Of a DNA stretch of 64,000 nt, positions 25,482 to 35,181 are shown piece by piece. How positions within the stretch are numbered: position 1 is the stretch's first letter; every line of letters starts with the position of its first letter. The stretch is from Desulfovibrio sp. MES5 (GTDB lineage Bacteria > Desulfobacterota > Desulfovibrionia > Desulfovibrionales > Desulfovibrionaceae), in assembly GCF_002237645.1 (NCBI RefSeq), contig NZ_MJUZ01000011.1:62001-126000 (forward strand), in the 5' to 3' direction. Position numbers and translations under genes: made by a program. A model generated the notes under the pieces. That model was not told where the DNA came from and ran no database searches. It saw only the letters and a program-made list of their open reading frames with translations.

Positions 25482-26178
25482 TCTGAGTTCCCTCGCGCAA
25501 CTGACGCAGGACTTCGCCCCCCTGTGGGACCGTCTTCAGGACAAAATGCCCGAAATTCTGCTGGCCACCTGGGAAACCCTCCAGATGGTGATGCTCTCCA
25601 CGTTTTTTTCACTGCTCATCGGCTTTGCCCTGGCCATCCTCATGATCGTGACCAACCCCATTGGCCTGAGCCCCTGCCGCTCGATCTACAGGGTGGTGGA
25701 TTTTGTGGTGAACCTGGTGCGCTCCTTTCCCTTTATCATTCTGCTGATCGCCATCATCCCCTTTACCCGCCTTGTGGTGGGCACCTCCATTGGCAGCGCG
25801 GCGGCCATTGTTCCCCTCACCATCGCGGCGGCCCCCTTTGTGGCCCGCCTCATCGAAACCTGCTTTCTTGAGGTGGACAGGGGCGTGATCGAAGCGGCCC
25901 GATCCTTCGGAGCCAGCAACTCTCAGATCATTTTTCGCGTGCTCTTTCCCGAGGCGCTGCCTTCCATAGTGCTCAATATCGCGGTCATTGCCATTACCCT
26001 GCTGGGGTATTCCGCCATGGCCGGCACCGTGGGCGGCGGCGGGCTGGGCGATTTGGCCGTAAAATACGGCTACAACCGCTTTCAGGTTGATATAATGGTC
26101 TATTCCGTTATCATCCTTTGCGTACTGGTGCTGCTTATACAGGGCATCTGCAACGTATTGTACAAGATACTGCGATAA
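25474..26178 (+). CDS. metI: Methionine-type ABC importer, permease
   Basis: A 234-residue inner-membrane permease with five hydrophobic segments. The EAA loop is seen as EAARSFGASNSQIIFRVLFPEALPSI near residues 136-160. It starts at the ATG at 25474, overlapping the end of metN; a slightly earlier start at 25465 is less likely. Length is usual for MetI. It pairs with the upstream ATPase and the downstream binding protein. Confidence 0.92.
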   Translation: MSDLSSLAQLTQDFAPLWDRLQDKMPEILLATWETLQMVMLSTFFSLLIGFALAILMIVTNPIGLSPCRSIYRVVDFVVNLVRSFPFIILLIAIIPFTRLVVGTSIGSAAAIVPLTIAAAPFVARLIETCFLEVDRGVIEAARSFGASNSQIIFRVLFPEALPSIVLNIAVIAITLLGYSAMAGTVGGGGLGDLAVKYGYNRFQVDIMVYSVIILCVLVLLIQGICNVLYKILR

Positions 26179-26247
26179 AGCCCCGCCATTTCCATGTCGG
26201 GCCTTGATTCTTCAACAGGCACAGTCTTACCCAAGCGAGGAGCCATC

Positions 26248-27024
26248 ATGAAACGCCTGCTTCTGTCTCTGGCCATGATTCTGACCCTGGCCGTTCCTTC
26301 CTTCGCCGCCGAAGACATCGTCATCGGCGTCACCCCCTTCCCGCACAAGGACATCATGCTTGTGGTCAAGCCCCTGCTGGCCAAGGACGGCTACAACCTG
26401 GTCATCAAGGAATTCACGGACTACGTGCAGCCCAACATGGCCCTTGCCAACGGTCAGCTTTTCGCCAACTTCTTCCAGCATGCCCCCTACCTCGACAACA
26501 TGAACAAGGAAAAGAACCTTGGTCTTGTGTCCATCGGCAAGGTGCATATCGAACCGCTTGGCGTGTATTCCAAAAAAATCAAGAAGCTGGCCGACCTCAA
26601 GAAGGGTGACGCCATTTCCGTGCCCAACGACCCCACCAACGAAGCACGCGCCCTGCGCCTGCTTGAAGCCAACGGCATCATCAAGATCAAGCCCGGCGCT
26701 CTCGTGACTGTGGCCGACATCACCGAAAATCCCCTTGGCCTCAAGTTTCATGAGCTTGACGCCGCCCAGCTGCCCCGCACCCTGGACGACGTGACCGCCT
26801 CCGTCATCAATACCAACTTCGCTGGCGAAGCCGGTCTTATCCCCGCGCGTGACGCCCTTGTGATTGAAGGCAGCGAATCGCCGTACGCCAACATCATCGT
26901 GGTGCGCGCGGCCGACAAGGACAGCCCCAAGGCCAAGGCCCTCATCAAGGCCGCCCAGTCGCCCGAAGTCAAGGCCTACATTGAAAAAGAACTGGTGGGC
27001 AAAGGCATCATGCCCTCGTTCTAG
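26248..27024 (+). CDS. metQ: Methionine-type ABC importer, substrate-binding protein
   Basis: A 258-residue NlpA/MetQ-family protein. The signal peptide MKRLLLSLAMILTLAVPSFAA ends at an AxA-like site before EDIVIGVTPFPH. There is no lipobox cysteine, so it should be a free periplasmic protein rather than the usual lipoprotein. Family motifs include DYVQPNMALANGQLFANFFQH and VPNDPTNEARALRLLE. The ATG at 26248 is preceded by AGCGAGGAG. It ends the operon, followed by a hairpin terminator. D/L-methionine is the default substrate by family. Confidence 0.9.
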   Translation: MKRLLLSLAMILTLAVPSFAAEDIVIGVTPFPHKDIMLVVKPLLAKDGYNLVIKEFTDYVQPNMALANGQLFANFFQHAPYLDNMNKEKNLGLVSIGKVHIEPLGVYSKKIKKLADLKKGDAISVPNDPTNEARALRLLEANGIIKIKPGALVTVADITENPLGLKFHELDAAQLPRTLDDVTASVINTNFAGEAGLIPARDALVIEGSESPYANIIVVRAADKDSPKAKALIKAAQSPEVKAYIEKELVGKGIMPSF

Positions 27025-27237
27025 CCCAACGCTGTTTTGCGTCTTGGGGGCGGCTGCACGGGCAGCGCCCGCCAGGACCTGGGACGACTTCCGGCACTGA
27101 AAGCATGCATTCTCAATGCCGGAGCGTTCAAAAATCCTGCATGCCGCGGCTGGCTCCTGTCTTGCCCGGCATGGCATAACCCCTGGGAAAGCCACTATAA
27201 AAAAGCTTTCTTAGTGTTCAAAACGCATGACATCATA

Positions 27238-27283
27238 AAGACGGCTCAGACGGGATGTAACTTTTTCCGTCCGGGCCGTCTTT
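27238..27283 (+). terminator. Terminator after metQ
   Basis: AAAGACGGC pairs with GCCGTCTTT, with an inner ACGG/CCGT stem. It lies about 215 bases past the metQ stop; the stretch between holds nothing recognisable. Confidence 0.65.
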
Positions 27284-27352
27284 GCCTCGGGCTGGCAATG
27301 CGCTATCTTGAACGCATATGCCAACACGGTAGAAAGAATGCAGAGGATACCC

Positions 27353-29212
27353 ATGCAGACGATTGATACATGGCGAGGAAAAAAGGCCCCTGAAAATCAG
27401 CGAGCCTTTATGGGGTGGGCCGGCCTGACGGTCAATGACGACACTGTTGATGTTCTTGACATGCTGCGCGCATATTATGCCGTGGCGTCAGGCGAATCCT
27501 GCGGCCAGTGCTTCCCCTGCCGCAGCGGTCTCAAACGCATTGCCGCGCGCCTTGAGGATATGTGCCAGGGGCAGGAACGCGCCGATGATCTGGAATATCT
27601 GCGCGAACTGGCCGCTATGGTCCGTGGCAGCGCCCGCTGCGACATTGGCCAGACCTCGCCTCAGCCCCTGCTGGATGTGCTGGAACAGGCCCCGCAACTG
27701 CTCAAGGCCAGAAAGACCTCTGGCGGCAACTATACGAGCATGGTTACCGCCCCCTGCGTCAATGCCTGCCCAGGGCATGTCAATGTTCCTGATTATATTG
27801 AAGACATCCGTTTTCGCCGGTTTGACAAAGGCCTTGAGCGGGTTATGAACAACTGCCCCATGCCCGGCACCATTGGCCGCGTGTGTGAGCGCCCCTGCGA
27901 AGCCGCCTGCAAGCGTGGCCTCAAGGGCAAGCCTGTGGCCATTCGCAATCTCAAGCGTTTTCTTTTTGACCACAATGCCGCGCTCAACCAGCCCCTTGCG
28001 CCTAAAAATCCGCCTGCCCACGGTAAAAAAGTGGCCATTATCGGCGGCGGCCCTGCCGGGCTGTCCTGTGCCTACTACCTCTCCCATTTGGGAGCCGCGC
28101 CCACCATTTTCGAGCGTCACGACGTCTGCGGCGGCATGGCCAAATTCGGCATTCCCGACTTTCGCCTGCCGCCATCCGTGCTGACGCGGGAAGTAAACGT
28201 GGTGGCTGCTGCTGGCAGTGACATCCGCACCGGCGTTGAAATTGGACGCGATATTTCTGTGGACCAGCTGCACGATGAGGGTTTTGAGGCTGTCTTTATT
28301 GCCGCAGGCGCGCCCCACGCCCCCGGTATGCGTTGCGAAGGCGAAGACAGCTGCCCGCAGGGCTACCTCAGCGGCATACATTACCTGCATGAAGCCACCA
28401 TGGGCAGACAGGCCGTAAGCGGCGCCCGCCTTGTGGTGGTGGGCGGCGGCAACGTGGCCATGGACTGCGCACGCACGGCGCTGCGCCACGGCTTCAAGGA
28501 AGTGCGCGTGGTCTACCGCCGCACCGAGGCAGAAATGCCCGCCGACCCCGTGGAAATTGAAGAGGCCAGGGAAGAAGGCGCTCTTTTCACGTTTCTGGCA
28601 GCCCCGCTGCGTATAGAAAACAGAGACGGTCGCGTTACCGGCCTTGTGTGCCAGAAAATGGAACTCGGCCCTGCGGACGACTCCGGCCGTCGCCGTCCTG
28701 TTCCTGTTGAAGGCGCAGACTTTGAACTGCCTTGTGACGCCATTGTCTACGCCATCGGCCAAAAGGTCGCTCTGGAAGTGATCCTTAAAGGCAAGGACGG
28801 CGCCCTGAACAAGTACCGCACGCTGGACGCCCACGACATCACCGGCGAAGTCAGCGCCCTGCCCCGCTTTTTCGGCGGCGGAGACTGCGTGACTGGCCCA
28901 AGTTCGCTCATAGCCGCCCTTGCCGCTGGCAAACGCGCGGCCGCGCACATAGCCGCCCACCTGAGCGGCACGGATGAAGGCCCAACCCTGCGCGAAAAGC
29001 TGGAACAGGCGCTCATGTCCATCAATATGCTGGATACGGAAGATTCCGTTCCCCTTGAGGACCCGACGCCGCCCATGCCCATTCACGCCATCTCTCTGCA
29101 CGAACGCCTGCAGGGCTTTACAGAGGTGGAAACAGAACCGCTGGAGTGGGAAGCCGTACGCGAGTCGTCGCGCTGCCTGCGCTGCCTGCGCGTCGTCATG
29201 ACTGCACATTGA
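27353..29212 (+). CDS. NAD(P)H oxidoreductase: NuoF-type Fe-S domain fused to GltD-like flavoprotein
   Basis: A 619-residue protein. Residues 1-105 resemble the C-terminal [4Fe-4S] domain of NuoF (ESCGQCFPCRSGLKRI, then a fourth Cys in RCDIGQ). Residues about 125-200 are a Fer4_20/DPYD-type helical domain with two clusters (CVNACPGHVNVPDYI, CPMPGTIGRVCERPCEAACKRG). The rest is a GltD-like reductase: FAD site IIGGGPAGLSCAYYL and NADPH site VVGGGNVAMDCA followed by YRRTEAEMPA. This architecture is that of SfrB and of formate dehydrogenase or hydrogenase partner subunits. The ATG at 27353 follows AGAGGA; longer TTG/ATG forms are less likely. The Sec-formate dehydrogenase 226 bases downstream is the probable partner, giving cytosolic NAD(P)-linked formate oxidation or CO2 reduction. 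Confidence 0.88.
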   Translation: MQTIDTWRGKKAPENQRAFMGWAGLTVNDDTVDVLDMLRAYYAVASGESCGQCFPCRSGLKRIAARLEDMCQGQERADDLEYLRELAAMVRGSARCDIGQTSPQPLLDVLEQAPQLLKARKTSGGNYTSMVTAPCVNACPGHVNVPDYIEDIRFRRFDKGLERVMNNCPMPGTIGRVCERPCEAACKRGLKGKPVAIRNLKRFLFDHNAALNQPLAPKNPPAHGKKVAIIGGGPAGLSCAYYLSHLGAAPTIFERHDVCGGMAKFGIPDFRLPPSVLTREVNVVAAAGSDIRTGVEIGRDISVDQLHDEGFEAVFIAAGAPHAPGMRCEGEDSCPQGYLSGIHYLHEATMGRQAVSGARLVVVGGGNVAMDCARTALRHGFKEVRVVYRRTEAEMPADPVEIEEAREEGALFTFLAAPLRIENRDGRVTGLVCQKMELGPADDSGRRRPVPVEGADFELPCDAIVYAIGQKVALEVILKGKDGALNKYRTLDAHDITGEVSALPRFFGGGDCVTGPSSLIAALAAGKRAAAHIAAHLSGTDEGPTLREKLEQALMSINMLDTEDSVPLEDPTPPMPIHAISLHERLQGFTEVETEPLEWEAVRESSRCLRCLRVVMTAH

Positions 29213-29438
29213 GCATGTGGGCGCATGGTTGATTGATTTTTTTTTAGATGCGCACAAAGCCTGCTGACGTAATTGCCAATAGTTATTCAGGCAAAACCCT
29301 GCGACTACATGCCGGGAGCGGACAGCCTGAGGGTACGCCGAGAGCAGGCCGCAAAAAACTGAATATCGGACGAACGCGCACTGACCGCGTCGTACAAATA
29401 TGAAGGACGGGCCGCATCTGGCCCAAACGGGAGTTTCT
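29213..29438. other. Intergenic leader before formate dehydrogenase
   Basis: A 226-bp gap with a short T8 run at 29238-29245 and GC-rich stretches. I see no clear terminator or promoter. It could carry a second promoter for the dehydrogenase gene. Confidence 0.35.
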
Positions 29439-32192
29439 ATGTTTGTCACCATTAATGGAAAACAGGCTGCCTTTCAGCCTGGGCAGACCATACTGGATGT
29501 CGCCGAGGCCAACGGCGTCTTTATTCCCACGCTGTGCTGGCTGCCCAAAACCGGACACGGCAAGGTATGCCGCATCTGTTCCGTCGAGGTAAAGGGGCGC
29601 GACCGCCTGCTGCCCGCCTGTTCTTCCCCTGCCGAAGACGGCATGATCATCGAGACGGATTCCCCTACAGTGCTCGCCACACGCAAAAACATTCTTTCTC
29701 TGCTGGTGGCCGAGGGCCGCCACGACTGCTTTTTGCGCAAACTGCCTCCCGACCTCTGGCCCGCATATCAAAAGGCCGCAGGGGCCATGCCCCATCGTGA
29801 GCATCCCTGCCCCGCCGAAGGCAAATGCCAGCTCCAGACATTGACCATGAAGTGCAATGTGCCCGTCAAAGACCTTGTGCCGGAACCCGGGCATTTTCCC
29901 CTGGATGACGACCACCCGATGATCACGCGCGACTTCAGCCGTTGCGTGCAGTGCGGGCGTTGCGCCTCGGTCTGCTCGGCCATTCAGGTCAACGACGCCA
30001 TTCCGCCGCAGTTCGGCCGCAGAGCTGAAAAAGAATCCTGGTGGCCCCTGGTGGACTACACACGCTGCACCCACTGCGGCGAGTGCGTTCAGGCATGCCC
30101 CACCGGGGCGCTTACGGCAAAGAAGTCCTATGGCCTTGCCGTACGTGAAGACAAGGTAGACACGGTGCGCACCACCTGCCCCTACTGCGGCGTGGGCTGC
30201 CAACTGAACCTGTCCGTCAAGGATGGGCGCATAATCGAGGTCAACGGCGTTGAAGACGGCAGCCCCAACAAGGGCAGCCTGTGCGTCAAGGGGCGCTTTG
30301 GCTATGACTTCATCTACAGTCAAGAACGGCTTACCGAGCCGCTTATCCGCCGCCAGGACGGCACGTTCCGGACGGCCTCATGGGACGAGGCTCTGGACCT
30401 CATAGCTGCCAAATTTTCTGAGGTGATTGAAAATCACGGCCCGGATGCTGTGGCCGGTGTGGCTTGCGCCCGTAGTATCAACGAAGATAACTACCAGATG
30501 CAAAAACTCTTTCGCGCGGTGTTCAAGACCAATAATATTGATCACTGCGCGCGTACCTGACACGCTCCCACTGTGGCCGGTCTGGCCACATCATTTGGAT
30601 CAGGTGCGATGACCAACAGCTTTGCCCATCTGGGCGAAGCCAAAATGCTTTTACTCATTGGTTCCAATATCACGGAGGCTCACCCCGTGGCCGGAACCCT
30701 TGTCAAACGGGCCGTTCGCAATGGGTGCCGACTGATTGTCGTGGACCCGCGCCGCACCGGCATAGCCAAGGAGGCGGAAACCCACCTGCAACTGCGCGTG
30801 GGTTCGGATATTGCCCTGCTCAACGCCATCATGCACGTGCTCATCAGAGATGACCTGTACGACAAGCACTTTGTGGCGCGGCACACGCTGGGATTTGAGG
30901 AACTGCAAAGCAATGTGGCCGACTGCACGCCTGAGCGTGCCGCGCCCATTTGCGGCATTGCGCCTGAAGTCATTGAGCGTACCGCCCACGATCTGGCCTC
31001 GGTCAAACCCGCCATGCTGGCCTATACCCTTGGCATAACAGAGCATACCTGCGGCGTTAACAACGTGCTGGCCTGCGCGTCGCTGCAAATGCTTCTGGGC
31101 AATGTGGGCAAACCACTGGGCGGCGTGAACCCCCTGCGCGGGCAGAACAACGTGCAGGGTTCCTGTGATATGGGCGCTCTGCCGGATACCTACCCCGGTT
31201 ACGGCAAGGTGGCCGACAAGGCCGCCCGGGAAAGGCTGGAGCAATTCTGGAAAACGTCCCTGCCCACAGGGCCGGGCATGATGATGCCCGACATGCTGGA
31301 TGGCCTCAAGTCAAAGAAAATCAGGGCCATGTATATATTTGGCGAAAATCTTGCCAACACGGAACCCGATATCGGCCATGTGGAAAGCTGCCTGGCGTCC
31401 GCGGAGTTTCTGGTGGTGCAGGATATTTTTCCCAATGAAACAACGCGCTTCGCCCATGTGATTCTGCCTGCCGCAGCCTGGGGCGAGAAGGACGGTACCT
31501 TCAGCAACAGCGAACGCCGCGTCAGCCGTGTACGCGCCGCCAGCGCCGCGCCCGGCCAGGCGAAAATGGACTGGTGGATTTTCAAGCAACTGGCGGCCCG
31601 TTTTGGCCATCACTGGGAATCGGATTCTGCGCAGGACCTGTGGGATCATGAAATATCGGTACTGGCCGAAATATTCCGCGGCATCAAGTATCGGCGCATT
31701 AAGGGCGACGGCCTGCAATGGCCCTGCCCGCATGAAGACCACCCTGGAACCCCGGTGCTGCACAAGGACGGGGCGTTTACTCGCGGCAAGGGCTTGTTTG
31801 TGTCTGTGAACTGGACGCCGGCAGCAGAAGTTGCCGATGCGGAATATCCTTTTGTTCTCAGTTCCGGCAGGCGGCTCTACCACTACCACACCAGAACGCA
31901 AACAGGCCGCAGCAAGGGGCTCAACACGCTCATGGGCCACGACACGGCGGATATATCCACCGCTGATGCCGCCCGGCTGCAGATAGCCGACGGCGAAACC
32001 ATCCGCGTGTCTTCACGCCGTGGATCAGTGACGGTACGGGCAAAGGTCACGGACGACATGCCCGTGGGAATGGTCTGGATGGCCTTTCACTTCCGTGAAA
32101 GCAACGCCAACTGGCTCACCAACCCCGCCATGGACCCGATTACCAAAACTGCGGAATATAAAGCCTGCGCCGTAAAGATCGAAAAAATCTGA
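29439..32192 (+). CDS. fdhA: Formate dehydrogenase catalytic subunit, selenocysteine-containing (UGA read through at 30558-30560)
   Basis: One 917-residue gene is interrupted by an in-frame TGA at codon 374. The context NIDHCART-U-HAPTVAGL matches the Sec site of formate dehydrogenase H. A SECIS hairpin follows 12 bases later. Domains in order: N-terminal [2Fe-2S] (Cys33, 44, 47, 61), His/Cys-ligated [4Fe-4S] (His95 to Cys130), two ferredoxin clusters (CVQCGRCASVC at 169-179 and CTHCGECVQAC at 210-220), the Mo/W-site [4Fe-4S] (CPYCGVGC at 247-254 and Cys282), then the bis-MGD domains with a C-terminal dinucleotide-binding barrel. No Tat signal, so it is cytoplasmic, as in NAD(P)-linked enzymes. 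The ATG at 29439 follows GGGAG. Electrons probably pass to the upstream NuoF/GltD-like protein. The Mo or W preference cannot be read from sequence. Confidence 0.95.
30561..30590 (+). promoter_or_regulatory. Bacterial SECIS element
   Basis: Directly after the UGA, GTGGCC (30573-30578) and GGCCAC (30584-30589) form a perfect 6-bp stem with the loop GGTCT. A GGUCU apical loop at this distance is the SelB-recognition structure known from fdhF of Escherichia coli. It supports recoding rather than termination. Confidence 0.9.
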
Positions 32193-32280
32193 CACGGCCC
32201 CACAGGCTAACGAGACTTGGCCGGTGAGTCCTGACCAGCGAGGTCTGGCCGACCAGACATGGCCCGACAAGTTCAGACCC

Positions 32281-32344
32281 GACGAGACCATGCCGCACGC
32301 TCAGGCAAACCCTGAGTACTGTCGGCATGGTCTCGTCTTTTTTA
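32281..32344 (+). terminator. Long terminator after formate dehydrogenase
   Basis: A perfect 15-bp stem (GACGAGACCATGCCG at 32281-32295 with 32323-32337) encloses an inner CTCAGG/CCTGAG hairpin and is followed by T7. Confidence 0.9.
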
Positions 32345-32369
32345 ACAAAGCTTTGCCGCCGCCCCAGCT

Positions 32370-33221
32370 TCATCTGCAACCAGCAGCGTACTGCCCGGGC
32401 GTAATCCCAAAATGAAGACGAAACAGTCGGTTCAGATGACTTTGATCAAACAGCCCCACACTGGCTGCGGCTTCAACTGCCTGTACGCCTTTGGCCAGTA
32501 GATTTTTCGCGTGCTGAAGGCGGATTTGCGTCAAATAGCTGTGCGTCGACAAGCCAGTCATAGCCTTAAACGTTCGCATGAAGTGGTATACGCTCAACCC
32601 CGCCACTGCAGCGACGTCGTGCAAGGCAACTTGCTCGCCATGGTGCGCCTGCAAAAAGTCAATCGCACGCTTCATACATGACCGGCACACATGAGCATTT
32701 GAACTTGCAGTAGTTCGTGTGCCGCAGCGCTCGATCACTGATGCCAGGGTTGCATAAACCCAGGACTGTCGTTCAAGCACATCCAACGATTGCGCCAGCA
32801 CTGCGTTTGCGTATTGCAGGTGCCGCGCCAACGTTGCGTCCTCGTGCAAAATTTTGCTCCCAAAGTCGAGATCGCCCCGACCTGCCAGAACCTCGTCGGC
32901 AATAGCGTTTAAAAAGCGATTTGAAGGATAAAAGGCGCAATACTCCCATCCCATATTACGCTCTGCGGCTTCGCCCGTGTGAACCTCACCCGGCGGGATT
33001 ATCATTACCGTCCCGGGGGTGGCGATGCCGCGCCATCGCGAAACTTGATGCCTTTGAGCACCACTGCTGAAGGCCGCGATGACGAACTCATCATGAAAGT
33101 GCGCCGGGTAACTATACTCGTGACAAGAGGCGTTGAGCAGTTCAAGCCCGTCCGGCAGGCAGGAGTCGCGCCATAGCACCATCCTGTCGCGCCTTTGCGC
33201 CTTTGTTCGTTGCTCTTTCAT
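32370..33221 (-). CDS. AraC-family transcriptional regulator
   Basis: A 283-residue regulator. The N-terminal cupin-type sensor has HFHDEFVIAAF near 41-51 and PGTVMIIPPGEVHTGE near 69-84, which look like the metal/ligand-binding beta-barrel. The C-terminal double helix-turn-helix covers about 185-280 (VALHDVAAVAGLSVYHFMRTFK and VEAAASVGLFDQSHLNRLFR). This layout fits regulators of amino-acid exporters or sugar genes. No gene lies immediately divergent from it; instead a large repeat occupies its upstream region. Confidence 0.88.
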   Translation of the reverse strand: MKEQRTKAQRRDRMVLWRDSCLPDGLELLNASCHEYSYPAHFHDEFVIAAFSSGAQRHQVSRWRGIATPGTVMIIPPGEVHTGEAAERNMGWEYCAFYPSNRFLNAIADEVLAGRGDLDFGSKILHEDATLARHLQYANAVLAQSLDVLERQSWVYATLASVIERCGTRTTASSNAHVCRSCMKRAIDFLQAHHGEQVALHDVAAVAGLSVYHFMRTFKAMTGLSTHSYLTQIRLQHAKNLLAKGVQAVEAAASVGLFDQSHLNRLFRLHFGITPGQYAAGCR

Positions 33222-33245
33222 TACTCGTTACCTGTCTGCCATATT

Positions 33246-33721
33246 TAGAACAATTTCACTTTGAAATTGCTCTGGCGGATGCGGGAGCAGACGCCCGCCG
33301 CAGAGGCGTAAGCGCAGCTTCAGCCGTTGCCCGCAGGGCTTACGGATGCTTCAAGCGTTGTGACGCAGGAAACTACGCTTGAAGACAGCATGCATAACGG
33401 CACAGCTTGTTTCATACAATCGCTGCCGCATCCGTAAGTCCTTCGGGCAAAGGCTGCCGCGAAGACAGCACCGCTATTTATTTGCGCGGTTAAGCGCCGA
33501 AGCGAGCGTCTCGGAAGCATTGCTTCAGGCGTTGTGACGCAGGAAAATACGCCTGAAGACAGTAATTGGTTACACGACATATAAGTGGAAGAACCGCTGT
33601 CGCTATCCGTAGCGATGCTGTCCTGCCCCGTAAGGCGGTTCCCGCCAACGGTTCAGGCAATCCCGCAGGAGCGGGCAACGGCTACCGCGAGAATGGATAT
33701 TCTCAATGCGAAACTGCTCTA
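33246..33721 (-). repeat. TAGAGCA-bounded modular repeat 4 (476 bp; inverted partner of 23895)
   Basis: Reading on the minus strand it starts TAGAGCAGTTTCGCATTGAG and ends TTGTTCTA. It matches the 23895-24211 repeat along nearly its whole length, plus an extra block of about 160 bases. That block itself contains a second, diverged copy of the segment CTGTCTTCA(A/G)GCGTA...GCGTCACAACGC. It fills the space upstream of both the AraC gene and the racemase gene. Confidence 0.85.
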
Positions 33722-33835
33722 GTATGCCTATGAGCAGGATTATCCAATTAATAAAAACGTAATTGCTGCAATATAAGTGCGTCCACGCAGAAAAACGAGA
33801 AAATGAAGCAACATCCAGATAAAAAAGGAGAAAAA

Positions 33836-34564
33836 ATGAAAAATACCTCTCGGCTTCGCCCTCTGAAGCAGAAAGTGATTGGAATCCTGGGCGGGATGAG
33901 CAATCAGGCCACAAGCGAGTATTACAACATGCTCAACGAACGCTTGAATAGCCGCCTGGGTGGATGGGACAATGGAGAAATCATCGTCGTTTCGGTAAAC
34001 TTCGGTAATATTGCACACTTTGTACATCACAATTTATGGGATGAAGCTCAGGCGTACCTCAATGAGAAAGTTAACCTTTTGGAACTCGCGAACGTCGATG
34101 TCATCGCTTGCGTATCGAATACGATGCACCGGGTAGTAGAACCAATAATGGCCAGCCGCAGCACGCCGTTCATCCATATTGCCGACCCCACTGGCGAGGC
34201 CATCCGGCAAGCAGGCCTTAAGCGTGCGGCCTTGCTGGGAACCATGCCAGTTATGCAGTCTGAAGCGCTCCGCCAGCGTTACTCTGACAAATTCGGCGTT
34301 GAAGTCATGCCACCCAACGATGATGATAAGGGTATCGTCGATCGCATCATTTTTGATGAACTGGTGCGTCGTGATCTGCGTAAGGACTCCAAACAGGAGT
34401 ATCTGCGCATAGTTTCCGCCTTGCGAGCCGAAGGCGCACAGGGAGTCATTCTCGGCTGCACCGAGATTTTCCTGCTCATAGGCCAGGATGATCTGCCCGG
34501 CTTTCCGGTATTTGACACCACAGCTCTTCACACCCAAGCCATAGCCGATTTTGCGCTGTCTTGA
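33836..34564 (+). CDS. Aspartate/glutamate racemase family protein (YgeA-like)
   Basis: A 242-residue Asp/Glu racemase-fold protein. The start GILGGMSNQATSEYYNMLN is typical of the aspartate racemase branch. The second catalytic Cys is in LGCTEIFLL near residue 205. At the first site the expected Cys is replaced by Ser (ACVSNTMH near 97-104); YgeA-type broad-specificity racemases also lack the first Cys. It may therefore be a PLP-independent racemase of altered specificity, or inactive as a racemase. Start ATG at 33836 after AAAAAAGGAG. It is not in an operon. Confidence 0.8.
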   Translation: MKNTSRLRPLKQKVIGILGGMSNQATSEYYNMLNERLNSRLGGWDNGEIIVVSVNFGNIAHFVHHNLWDEAQAYLNEKVNLLELANVDVIACVSNTMHRVVEPIMASRSTPFIHIADPTGEAIRQAGLKRAALLGTMPVMQSEALRQRYSDKFGVEVMPPNDDDKGIVDRIIFDELVRRDLRKDSKQEYLRIVSALRAEGAQGVILGCTEIFLLIGQDDLPGFPVFDTTALHTQAIADFALS

Positions 34565-35181
34565 TTTGCTTCGCCGCCGTATTGATTATGCGGATAGTAT
34601 ATTAAAACCATTTACTGCTTGCAATAGAGCGGTCACCGCCAAGTATCAGTTCTATTCAAGCATCGGATTCATCACTAAAGCAAGATTTCATAGGAGACAC
34701 GCCAAAGTCCCGTTATAAGGAAGATAAATTATGTTTCCTCCCAGTGACATAGGATGAAACAACATAAATCTTCCCAAGATGCTACGCACGACACTTGTAT
34801 TTGTATGCCGCATCATGGCTGTGTTTGATGTCTTCGTGAGTTGAAGTTTTTAAAAACAGGCAGGCTCTTTCTCGCTTGTGGCGCTTCAAAAAACCGCCTT
34901 GTAGCCCTACTGGCGGTTTTTTATATGGGCCAGTTGCGAATTCCGCTTTACCCCTAGGACGAGAGTATCTGCAAACTTGTCCTCAAAAAGCTCAGGGAAA
35001 AACCTTTCATCTGGACATGACCCTAAGTATAATTCATAAAAATCTATGAATATTGTATTTCCTTTTTTATATCCTGTACGTTGTCAAACTTTTTTTACTA
35101 GCGATTTTTATTAACAATAGGTAACTTAGTTACTGCTATCTGCAAATCATCGCAGGTTCGCCCTGCCCTGGAGGACTCCTG
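34565..35181. other. Intergenic region between racemase and D-lactate dehydrogenase
   Basis: About 617 bases, AT-rich at the right end where the dehydrogenase promoter should lie. Apart from a terminator at 34888 I see no gene, RNA or repeat in it. Confidence 0.5.
34888..34922. terminator. Bidirectional-looking hairpin terminator
   Basis: AAAAAACCGCC and GGCGGTTTTTT form an 11-bp stem with a 13-nt loop. It lies 323 bases past the racemase stop, rather far for that gene, so it may end an unrecognised transcript. Confidence 0.75.

Noticed and set aside
27488-29452. 654-codon open frame antisense to the NuoF/GltD-like gene
   Set aside because: The plus-strand gene has complete Fe-S, FAD and NADPH motifs; the reverse frame has none.
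30558-32192. Formate dehydrogenase as two genes or a pseudogene broken by a nonsense mutation
   Set aside because: The stop is a UGA exactly at the known selenocysteine position and a SECIS hairpin follows it.
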